From assembly GCA_001692895.1 (NCBI GenBank), contig KV748271.1, positions 124,001 through 188,000 on the forward strand: a DNA stretch of 64,000 nucleotides, read 5' to 3'. Below are positions 1-8,880 of this stretch, one piece after another. The notes under the pieces were generated by a model. That model was given only the letters and a program-made list of their open reading frames with translations. It made no database searches and had not been told where the DNA came from. The DNA is from Cenococcum geophilum 1.58. Taxonomy: Eukaryota > Ascomycota > Dothideomycetes > Gloniales > Gloniaceae. The position numbers and the translations under genes were made by a program. Position 1 is the stretch's first letter. Each line of letters opens with the position of its first letter.

Positions 1-109
1 AGGGTTGCGCTGCCTCCGCGTGGGACTTCGGTCCCAGCAGATGAGCATGCTGGTAAGCATTAGTACTATAAAAGAATTTTAAGAATTTGAGATACTAATA
101 TATAAATAG

Positions 110-332
110 CTGCTGCTGCTGCCGCTGCCGCCAGGCCCCTCCCCGCTCCCACCACCGCCGCTGCCGCCGCTGCTGCCGCCGCTGCTGCCGCCGCCGCTAC
201 CACCGCTCCTCCCTCGGCTGGGTTTACGGCCATCAATCAGCCTACCGCCGCCCTCCCCCCCCAAAATCCCTCTCCTACCGCGCTCGCCGCCGCCGCCGAA
301 GCCGCCGCCGCCAACACGGCCACAATGTGGGC
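110..332. repeat. CTG/CCG triplet-rich low-complexity tract
   Basis: Runs of imperfect CTG, CCG and CCA triplets make up this tract. It is far more GC-rich than the rest of the window and keeps CpA and TpG. The reverse strand reads as a Gly/Ser-rich open frame only because the triplets contain no stops; I see no domain or conserved start. A similar shorter tract lies at 661-745. Confidence 0.8.
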
Positions 333-936
333 GCTGCGTCCCCTGCCGCGCGTCCGGGGTGTATCTCTACGGTGGGCTCCTAGCTTAGGTGGAGCTCCCG
401 GGGTCTACCGGGGGGTCCGCCTTAAGGCCAGGGCCCTAAATGCGGAGGCTGTCCTAGCGCAAAGCCGGGGTACAGTAGCCCCGTAAGCTTGTGCGTCATA
501 TATACGGGGCGGTGGCCTATTTACGGAGTATGTGCTAGTCGCAGGCCAGCTGCGCGGTAGCTGTGCTAACTGCCATTATGGTAGTAAAGGGGCGCGCTGC
601 TCCTTCTAGGCTTATAAGTTAGTAATATAAACTATAAAAGGCATAACTAATAGAGATAATAGCGTCTGCTGCCGCCGCAGCCCCTACCGCAGCCCGCTCC
701 CGCTCCCGCTCCCACGCCCCCATACCTCCCACTACCGCCACCAATAATAACGATAATAACGATAATAATAAGGAGGGGGAGGAGTCGGAGGAGTCGGAGG
801 AGGCCCTACCCGCCCACGTCCGTCCCTATCCCGGGCGGCGCTAGCAGATTATAGGGCTGCTCCGCCGTATAATAGTTATATTAGAGGAGCCGTCGGATAA
901 GGATAAGAAGTAGGGGAGGGGGGTAGGGGGGGTTTA
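333..936. other. Unassigned GC-rich sequence with a second triplet tract
   Basis: No recognisable gene, LTR or transposase fragment is visible. Positions 661-745 hold CCG/CTC-rich triplets, followed at about 747-770 by AATAAC-type repeats and then by GGAGGAGTC repeats. A run of G-rich bases at 914-932 abuts the presumed Helitron terminus. The stretch may be host sequence flanking the Helitron or cargo; the sequence does not decide. Confidence 0.5.
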
Positions 937-985
937 CTAGGCCCTACGGGGTATTTATAGAGGTTTTACTAGCCCTATAGGGCAG
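937..985 (-). other. Candidate Helitron 3' terminus (palindrome plus CTAG)
   Basis: Read on the minus strand, GCCCTATAGGGC is immediately followed by CTAG and then T (969-983). A second copy, CCCGTAGGGC then CTAG and T, lies about 32 bases further on (937-949). Both fit the Helitron rule of a hairpin, CTRR and insertion before T. Which one is the true end cannot be settled without an empty site. The hairpin sits closer to CTAG than the usual 10-12 bases, which lowers confidence. Confidence 0.4.
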
Positions 986-2453
986 TTATATAAGTAGTTA
1001 TATAATAAAATAATATACCTTATTATAAAAGCAAAACTTTTAGATATATAATATTAACCGTTTTTATTTAATTTAGGGGAAGTAGTACTAAAATACTATT
1101 TACGGTAGTAACCTAAGACAGTATAATATAGAGCTGACCATATATAAAAACTAGTATCTATAAATTAACGCCTATAAAGTTAAAAGACTAACCCTATAAC
1201 TTATTTACGGTTATCGCAAAAGATAAACGGATAGGAAACTGCCGTTAACTAATAATAAACGGCAGCTCGCCTTCTATAGAAGATAGCTTAATCCGCAGGA
1301 TAACCTATAGCTAGTTAGCGAAGGAGCCGCTAAAAATACGGGCTTTAAGACAGCGGCGGCCTATCCGGGTAAGAACTATACGGGTACCGTTATAGAGGCC
1401 CTTTTTAGGATATAGGTTTTATAAAAGAAGTATTAGAGCGCTAACCTTAAGGTAAAGCCGTATAGAAGGAAGGCCTATGGGATTAAAGCTCTATAAAAGC
1501 TCTGGGGGGGGAGTATTTTTAGTATTTAAATCGTCCTATTCTACGGTATCCGTAGAGTAGAAGACGGACTTAGGGCTATTAATGGAGCGGAGAATAGTAT
1601 CATTAATAGCAGTAACGGTATTGTTACGGATAGTTAAGATAGCACGGCCGTAGAACGTATAGAGGTTAGTATACGCCTACTGTAAAAGAGCGGGAGGGTA
1701 AATAGAGTTAAAAAAGGGCTATAGACTAGTAAACTGGACAATATCGGCAGGCAGCTAGATATAGCTAGTAAGAGTAGAGTTATAAGAAAGGCTACGGACC
1801 TAGGTAGTAAAGCGCTAATTTAGCTCGCCTTCTAAAATATATATATTCTAGCGTAGTAATAGAATATAGAGGGAAGGCTATAAAAAGGATTGCCGTAAGC
1901 AGGCCGCAATAATATTAGCACAGGTCCCCCGTTTTATAACAGGCAAGATCTAAGTAAAATTACTACCTAAAATAACGGGAACGCCGCTAAAAAGAGCCTA
2001 GGTATTAGAATGGATATCTATAAGTATATAGTGCACGGCTTTAAAGCAGTAACGGTGCTATATTAGTACTTCGTCCTAAATTATAAGGGCAGTAGAGCGT
2101 AGTAACTATGCCAGGTAGGAGTCTTTAGGTATGTTATATATGGATTCCTTATATAGATCAATAAGAATATAAAAACGGGAGTAGGTAGTTTGGCCGCTAG
2201 GTAGTAAAAGGGTAGCTATACTAGAAGAGGCAACGCAGAGAATAATATAGCCGTGGGAGCGGTAGTAGTGGTAGATATAGCGGTAAAGAAAGGTTTTACT
2301 GGTGCCTATAGGGCCCTATAGGAAAAAATAGGCGGTCTACGGGTCTATATCTATAGTAGTAGTAACTGTAGTAAAGTAGGCAGCCTAGTTGGAATTTAGC
2401 TAGGAATATAGCTCCGTAAAAAGACGGCCTTTTTTTTTTTTTTTTTTTTTTTT

Positions 2454-2572
2454 ATATCCATTGTATTATACTACGTATAATACTGCGCATGCAGCCTCTA
2501 GGCTATGGCGCTATAGTTCTATATACATAAATCCTTCCTAGGCAGCTTAACATGTACTAGTAGCTAAGTGGA
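2454..2572 (-). repeat. 3' end of the SINE-like family, 5'-truncated copy
   Basis: Reverse complement of the terminal segment seen at about 63430-63550 and 45865-45975, with few differences, directly followed by the poly(A) run. Similarity stops at 2572, where the unrelated body of the host retroposon starts. Confidence 0.85.
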
Positions 2573-2873
2573 CACTCCGGCCCGTTTTTAAATACTAGGG
2601 GAGTCCTAGCCTATTGGTGTTTTGTCCTGATATTTTGCTTACTATAGTCCAGTTTACACTAAGAAAATCACACAAAAATCCTGGCTCTTTTATCTATTTC
2701 TGCCGTATTCTGCCGTTCCTAGAGTAGAAAAAGCGCTCTAAAAGGTAGATTTTTAACGTAGTTTTGCATATAAGAATAAGAGAAACCATATAGCTTACTA
2801 GCTGAAAGTAGCTACCAATTACCCCCATACGACTGTTTAATTCTGTACCCTATTCCTTCTCCTTGCTAAAGAA

Positions 2874-3074
2874 ATGGGTAGGGAATTAGTAATTAGTAGG
2901 TACTCTCCCCAAAGTAACCTACTAATCCTAGATTTACGCTCTAGAAAACGGGTATTTTATAAGGGCGAACCTCGTTACGTAAACCCACTCCATAGAAAAA
3001 TTTTCACGAGGTTGTCTTGTATAGGGTATAAACACCAATTCGCCTATACACCTTATATTTACGTACTAAAGTAA
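2874..3074 (+). CDS. Small unrecognised open frame in the retroposon
   Basis: A 66-codon frame with an ATG start, running antisense to the retroposon that contains it. I recognise no family; it is basic, has no signal peptide or membrane segment, and no tandem repeats. Its survival is notable only because this retroposon is little mutated, so an uninterrupted frame of this size can be chance. A protein product is not supported by anything else in the sequence. Confidence 0.12.
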   Translation: MGRELVISRYSPQSNLLILDLRSRKRVFYKGEPRYVNPLHRKIFTRLSCIGYKHQFAYTPYIYVLK

Positions 3075-3123
3075 CACAGGCCGGCCCCTTCCCCTATCCC
3101 CTACTATAGCTACCCTAGCAGTG

Positions 3124-3171
3124 CATCGTCTGCGGTACGCCTGCGGTGCGCCTGCGGTACGCCTGCGGTCC
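3124..3171 (+). repeat. 12-bp tandem repeat
   Basis: About four copies of a 12-base unit close to TGCGGTACGCCT, just left of the larger 35-bp array. The last copy decays into TGCGGTCCTC. Confidence 0.75.
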
Positions 3172-3206
3172 TCTATAGTTTAATTACCTATAGCGCGACA
3201 GCCGTG

Positions 3207-3640
3207 GACCGGTTATAGTAGAGGTCGTCTGCTCTGCAGCAGACTGGTTATAGAGGAGGTCGTCTGCCCTGCAGCAGACTGGTTGTAGAGGAGGTCGTCT
3301 GCCCTACGGCAGACGGGTTGTAGAGGAGGTCGTCTGCCCTACAGCAGACGGGTTGTAGAGGAGGTCGTCTGCCCTGCAGCAGACGGGTTGTAGTGGAGGT
3401 CGTCTGCCATGCAGCAGACGGGTTGTAGTGGAGGTCGTCTGCCCTGCAGCAGACGGGTTGTAGTGGAGGTCCGTCTGCCCTGCGGCAGACGGGTTGTAGA
3501 GGAGGTCGTCTGCCCTGCGGCAGACGGGTTGTAGAGGAGGTCGTCTGCCCTGCGGCAGACGGGTTGTAGAGGAGGTCGTCTGCCCTGCGGCAGGCTGGTT
3601 GTAGTGGAGGTCGTCTGCTCTGTGGCAGACCGGTTGTGGT
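3207..3640 (+). repeat. 35-bp minisatellite with a hairpin in each unit
   Basis: About twelve head-to-tail copies of a 35-base unit that includes GGTTGTAGAGGAGGTC. Each unit contains the inverted pair GTCTGCC and GGCAGAC around a four-base loop, so every repeat can fold back. Copies differ by a few substitutions and one single-base insertion near 3470. The array lies wholly inside the retroposon. Confidence 0.88.
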
Positions 3641-4800
3641 GGAATCGTTGGTTGTGGTGGCTAGCGTCGTGGTGACGTGTCTTTAGGGGGTATACAACCG
3701 GCGGCGCCCTTGCGACGACGGACGGAGGAGCAAAGGGGAGGCGACGGACAAAGACGGCCTTCCTTAGTAGTGCTATAATTAAGCTCTATAGCAATAAGCG
3801 GGTTACCGTCTATAAGGTCCTAGCGGTGCTATAGCGGAGGTAGAAAGTAATCCGCAAGAGTTTTGCTATAGTCCGCAAGTATCCGCTGGATAAGATATAG
3901 GCCGTAATCCAGATATATATCCTTAATACTACCTAGAAGATTAGGCTAATACGCTAAAACGTAAGAGAGATTATTATAGAGAGACGGCTTAAATTTTACC
4001 TAAAGCGCAGGTAGGTCCGTTACGGGGCCGTAAACTAAGGTAGTTATAAAAAGAGACCGTAGCTAGGCGCTAGTAGCGAATACGGATGCTTCCTGTAGGT
4101 AGTTAAACTACTTATAGTTGTTATTAAGGAGCCCTAAAGCTATATAGGCGGCTTAAAAGGTCGGGTAAATAGTACTGGCGATAGTACGGAGGTGCTTAAA
4201 AGAGGTAGCACTAGGAACAACGGTAAGCAGTAGCCGTAAGTAATACCGCTCGCTAGTAACGGGGCTACAGTAATATATACGGCCAATAACAGTATCCTTT
4301 AGGCGGGCGCGGCGCTACTACTAGCGTATTTTTACTATAAAGGTATACTTATAAGGGAAGTCCTAGTAAAGCGTAGCACAACTATCTATATTTTTGGTAT
4401 TATACTAAAACTAAGTAGTTAAAGTTAAATAGGCTGTCTTAAGCCGCTGCTGTAAGTCCTCTATAGACTTATCCAGCTAAAAATAAACGGGCTACTAGCC
4501 GGGAAGGTGTACGGTAAGGTGTATTATAGGGGGGTACTCCTTATAAATAGGAAACTTAAATAGCCGCTAGATGGCCTCTATAGGGCCGATATATCTGCCG
4601 TAAAGGTACTTACTAATTTTATCGTTATCGTCTAAGAGCTATACGGTTATACGGTTGTCCCCCTTATAGATATACTTATTAATATACTTTATAGCCTATA
4701 TAGAGCTATAGGCCTCAACATTAATATGGGCCCTATACTTTACACTAAGATACGGATTATACGGTACTATATAGCGGTTGTTAAGGTCTATAGTAGCACC

Positions 4801-4954
4801 GTTACTGTTATGCCCAAGCCCAACCCACTCGGCCATACAAACCACCAAAAAGGTAGCAGCAGTGTCTCGCGACTGGACGGGCTGCCGGTTGGAATGTCTT
4901 ATAAGCTCTACAGCCCATACCGCAGGTATGGGTAGCGCATCGCATAACAGTTAC
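4801..4954. mobile_element. Small inverted-repeat insertion in the Helitron (MITE-like or intron)
   Basis: GTTACTGTTATGC at 4801-4813 and GCATAACAGTTAC at 4942-4954 are near-perfect inverted copies. The roughly 128 bases between them keep CpA and TpG, unlike the RIP-damaged Helitron on either side, and interrupt the Rep reading frame just before its NRYIVPYNPYL motif on the minus strand. It could be a tiny inverted-repeat transposon. On the minus strand the interruption could also be read as an intron beginning GTAACT and ending ACAG, so the alternative stands. Confidence 0.35.
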
Positions 4955-6670
4955 CGCCTAGTATACGGACAGGCTACAACCGTAAATTATCGCGGCGCCG
5001 ATACTAAGGGTACCTATTATTATATACAACCGTTACGGGGTAGAATAGCTTTGGAAACCGCTTTAAGTAGGTTAGCGGATACCCTAGAGCACCAGCAACT
5101 ATATAGGGGGCGTTTAGATTAGCAGCACCGTAGGGCCCATAGACTATTATGGTCCGTATAATATCCGTAAGGCGTCCGGTAGGGTCATCTTGGGGCTATA
5201 AAAGCTCTACGGATATATAGCGGTTAATAACTGCCGGATCTATAAACGAATTACGGTCCTCTAGATATAAAAAGAGAAGAAGGTAGAGATACGGTAGGCC
5301 CCGTTTTTAATATTTAATAGTCTAAATACAGCCTTAGAATTTACCAAAAATCTACTTTTTCTTAAGGTTAGTAAGAAGGTAGGTAACCTTTATACGGAAA
5401 ACACGGGCAACTAAATTAGGACGGTTAGTAGCAGTTTAGAAAGGTAAAAGCTCGCGTATAACTTTATCCTACCGCGGATTAGCCGTAAAAGTAATAAATA
5501 GGCTTAGACGGCTGTAATGGCGGACTATAGCTATAGCATCTTAGTAGCATTAGCCGATAAAGCGGGCGCTACCTAGGTAGCTTAAAGGAAGGATAACGCG
5601 GCGGCTAATAGAATTAGCGTTAATATCTCTATAAGAAATAGCATCTGTAATACCGTTATACAGGTCCGTATAGAGGTTAGATTAGTAGAAACAGATCTAG
5701 TTAAGCTTATTTTAGTTATATAGGGCCTAGGCGTTAACTATATACTACTAAAATAGCCGGTAAAAGGCAAATAGTACTAGTTTAGAGTTGTTATAGATAT
5801 AAAGGTAAAACCGAAAATAAGCTTGCTGGGGAAGCCGGTTATACTAGCGGGTACGGGAATCGCTACGGAGCTGCATACCCTAGTACTAGCCACGGTCGCC
5901 GTAAGGGAAGAGTAGTACGTAGTGTAGCGGTATATAAGCGGCGTAAGTTAGGCTAATATAGTGGTAACTTGGGGGCTTGCCGGGCGGCCTACGGTCAGCA
6001 AGAATAATATCGCGGCAGCTAGAATTTTTATACTTGTTAGAAATAATAGCAGCAACCTTATTAGCTATAGGTAGATTTTTATAGCGCCAATTTACCCCCG
6101 CTTTAAAAATTAGCTTTATCTACGGGTTAAGAATAATCCGTAATAGAGTAGATGTGGTTTACGCCTAGAGCCGTTCTACGGTAGTCTAGTATAACGTAAT
6201 AAAAGGACTACTAATCTTATATAGCATATTAGTAAGACGCCGTAAAACGTCCGCATTAAGCTGCGGATTAGTCTATAGACGGATATCGGTAGTATAGGTA
6301 GGGTTATAAAAGTAAAGCTAAGTATATCGAGGTGTAGCTCTAGAGGGAGCTTCTATAGGCCTAGTAAGGTAGTATAGTTCGCCATAAATCTAGAAATAAT
6401 TAATACCGGCTAAAGTAGCGCCACGGTCGGTAGTAGTATAGTTAACGGAGGTAAAAGCCAAAGCTACGTTATATAAACGGAGCTGGTCCCGAAACGTACG
6501 GGTGAAGCGTTCCTAGGACAGTAGCAGGGTCCATAAATACTGCGGCAGGGGTGTAAACAAAGGTAGAATAACATCGCCTTACTTATAGCAGCTCTTAAAG
6601 TAAGGCTTTTTAGCCCGCGTAGAACCAATCCGTTTATCTATCCAGTGTAAAGCTATATAGTAATTATAGG

Positions 6671-6790
6671 CCGTATTTATAGGCCTAATATCTAACTGGT
6701 CCGCAATAGGGCGGACGGTAGTAATAGCGGCTATTCTTATAGGCCTAGTATCTAACTGGTCCGTAATAGGGCGGACGGTAGTAGGTTACG
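6671..6790. repeat. 60-bp tandem duplication
   Basis: Two adjacent copies of a 60-base unit containing TCTAACTGGTCCG and GGGCGGACGGTAGTA lie in the N-terminal part of the Helitron gene. They differ by a few transitions. Confidence 0.7.
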
Positions 6791-7160
6791 GCTAGATTAA
6801 TACGGGCGGTATAAGGAGGCGGGAAGAGGGAGAAGCAGCAGCGGAAGTAGCAGCGGAAGCAGTAGCGGAAGCAGTAGCGGAAGTAGCGGAGGTAATAGGC
6901 CGTGGAAGGCCCGCTAAAGATCGTTAGAACCGCCCCCTTCTTTTCTCCTATATATATAGAGTTAAAAAGGCAGTAAAAAGAGGGGGGAAAAAGGATTAAC
7001 CTTACAAGATTTATAGGTCTTATACGCAGCTCCAAGACGGTTCGTTATAAAGTCAGCAGAAGGGCGATACTACCTATAGGTAGCGCAAAATATACAATCG
7101 GAAGGCATTTAAGCGGCAGGTAGGGAGTAGTAAATAGGTAGGAAGATAGAGAGTAGTAAG

Positions 7161-7300
7161 GGGCAGGAAATATATCGCTCGATCGCGAATTTGATGGGGT
7201 AGCACGTGCTTAATTAGGTGACTAGGACTAATTTCTTCAACCAATTAAAAACCGCCAAGGCTCTAACAACAGTATAATATAGATTCTACCGTATTCTGCC
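7161..7300. other. Unassigned spacer, ending in an A-type LTR fragment
   Basis: Between the faded Helitron 5' side and A1. The last 30 bases before 7301 (TCTACCGTATTCTGCC) look like part of a reverse A-type LTR, which continues beyond A1 at 33321-33351. No gene is visible. Confidence 0.4.
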
Positions 7301-7523
7301 TATTACGGCGCTAGTAGAATATAGCAGAAAGCGGGCAGAATATGGTAGATTGCCGCAACTTGCCGTCACGTAACTAGAGGATTTATATAACCTTAAGCGG
7401 TGCTTCCGTTCTTCCCCTTTCCTTTCTCTAGCTTTAGATCCTCGTTTATAGATAATCTAATCGTATAGGCTTGCATATATCTTCCTTGCTATACTCGTGC
7501 CTTAATTAACTAAGTTACTAATA
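7301..7523 (+). repeat. A1 5' LTR
   Basis: 223 bases, starting TATTACGGC (TG mutated to TA) and ending CTAATA (expected CTAACA). It matches the A1 3' LTR and the two A2 LTRs at 34060-34283 and 54703-54926. Confidence 0.9.
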
Positions 7524-7729
7524 TTATCCAAAGCTTATTATTACTCTTTCTTCCTAAGAAGGAACTTAAATATATCTACGGACTATAAATAGGATAGGAA
7601 TATAGGATAGGACCCTAAGGACATCACTAAAAGGAAAAGGATAGAACCCTAAGGAAAGGACTTATAAGACACGCATAGACCAGAACCCCCTAAAGAAATT
7701 ACCCAGAATTACCTAATACCCCTACCACT

Positions 7730-8880
7730 ATGCCACGAAATATAGTAGTAGGTAAAGCAGCCGTAGGACCCATAAATACCTTAGACGAAGAAATAATTAA
7801 TATTTTAACCCCCTAGGCCGAGCTTAAAGCAGCTAATACCAAAATTAAATGACGAGAACTGCTTGAAACTAGAGATACCCCTATACCTAACAATGACCCG
7901 TTAAACAGACTTGCTACGGTCCTTAAGGCCCTAGCCTAACGCATAGCATTAGCATTATTGCGGTCCGTAAAGGTCGCGGACCCCCTACTACTTATAGATA
8001 GAACTAACCCTATATTTAATAATTGGAAGCTTTAATTATAAGATAAGCTTAAAGTTAATATGGACTACTTCCCTACTACTCGAGCTAAGATGGCCTACGT
8101 CTTCGGCCGTACCGGTAGGGACGCATAGACGCACCTACGCCCGCGATACGCCTAGGACTCGGCAGACCTGTTCCTCTCTAGAGAAGAGATAATCGGTTAC
8201 CTATCTTCTATTTATAAGGACCCCTTTAAGATATAGAACGCCCGCCTTAATTATAAAGCCCTTAATATAAAAACAACGGAGACCTTTTTAGCCTTCTAGA
8301 CCCGCTTTCTATACCTAGCTAGTTAAGCCTGTATTCCCTATAAAGACCTAATACTAGACCTCTTTAATAAGCTTACCCCGGACCTGTAGTGCGCTATACT
8401 ACTAGTTTTTACTACTATATAGATGCTAAAGGTACTTACGGACTACTACCTAGCCATTAATTAAGGCCTCTATTAAATTAAGGTATAAGCTAAGCAGTAT
8501 AAAGCCAGAAACCCTTTAAACCAGACTATAAGCACTATAAGAACGGCCCGTAGTGCCCCAGCATAATCTACAACCCTTACAGCACCAGCCGTATAGCCCG
8601 CCGTTAATCCAGCAGCTAGCCGCGCAGCTAGTCCTACTACGGGTCCGGTGTATACTTAACCTACTTATAGCGACCCCTATAAATAGGCCCTTAGTAATTA
8701 AGGAGCTTACTTTTTATACAGCTAAAAAGACTACTTTATAAAGGACTGCCTAATAGCAGTAAAGATAAATAAGGTCCTATTAATTTAGGAGGATAGTATA
8801 GAGTTAGAAAAAGAGGAACCCTAGAGAAAGACTCCTCTCTAGGGTTAAAAGGAATTAATATATTATATATTAATCTGGGT
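7730..8880 (+). pseudogene. A1 Gag
   Basis: Capsid/nucleocapsid protein of the retrotransposon. An ATG at 7730 opens a frame beginning MPRNIVVGKAA, and the same start occurs in reverse in A2 (54488-54490). Central gag sequence reads NPIFNNWKL and ALNIKTTETFLAF. A zinc-knuckle remnant follows near 8708-8751, where the expected Cys codons read as Tyr. Multiple TAG codons replace Gln. It merges with Pol, and no intact stop or frameshift signal can be assigned. Confidence 0.8.

Larger units (their letters stand above)
2431..3749 (-). mobile_element. Poly(A)-tailed retroposon with internal minisatellite
   Basis: An insertion of about 1.3 kb into the Helitron helicase. On the plus strand it begins with a run of 24 T (2430-2453), so the element lies on the minus strand with a 3' poly(A). 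AAAGACGGCCT is present at both edges (2420-2430 and 3750-3760), a target duplication. The 3' 120 bases (2454-2572) match the end of the SINE-like family at 45651-45985 and 63179-63562. The rest (2573-3749) is unrelated to those copies and holds two tandem arrays. No reverse transcriptase is visible, so it would have depended on a LINE. It keeps CpA and TpG better than the Helitron around it, so it probably inserted later or was spared. Confidence 0.8.
1010..7040 (-). pseudogene. Helitron Rep/helicase (RepHel), RIP-damaged
   Basis: Would nick and unwind DNA for rolling-circle transposition. Reading the minus strand from high to low coordinates: an N-terminal region with Pro/Ala-rich sequence (about 6750-7035); the Helitron-like N domain with HGELYY-type motif (about 6200-6480); the Rep domain with KRGLPYLYLLLF (about 5260-5310); a stretch with HLPG and a degraded PVYF (about 4480-4530); RIYYCSPVTSERYYLRLLL (about 4230-4290); then the PIF1-type helicase with Walker A remains (about 2300-2360), WDE (about 2060) and the C-terminal HGQLYIVLS (about 1115-1140). 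The HUH nickase motif reads Tyr-Leu-Tyr at 5283-5291, and many Gln and Trp codons are TAG. The retroposon at 2431-3749 breaks the helicase. No function can remain. Coordinates are domain limits, not proven start or stop. Confidence 0.88.
937..7160 (-). mobile_element. Degenerate autonomous Helitron (reverse strand)
   Basis: A rolling-circle transposon, identified by the Rep/helicase protein remains that fill it on the minus strand. The 3' end is proposed at CTAG, at 937-940 or alternatively 969-972. Each candidate is followed on the plus strand by a short GC palindrome, as the Helitron 3' end requires (hairpin next to CTRR, with T outside). The 5' end is not fixed; homology to Helitron proteins fades near 7040, and about 7160 is a guess. 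The element is heavily mutated and is split at 2431-3749 by a retroposon with an 11-bp target duplication. Confidence 0.75.

Noticed and set aside
79..264. Reverse 61-codon Gly/Ser-rich frame
   Set aside because: It is the translation of CCG/CTG triplet repeats, with no domain or supporting context.
3207..3640. CRISPR array
   Set aside because: The units are contiguous with no unique spacers, and the setting is a fungal retroposon.
4820..4860. tRNA-like segment (GGCCGAGTGG on the minus strand)
   Set aside because: Only an A-box-like match; no T arm, acceptor stem or anticodon arm can be built.
4726..5122. Two overlapping plus-strand frames
   Set aside because: They are antisense to the Helitron Rep gene and span the small unmutated insert, which explains the lack of stops.
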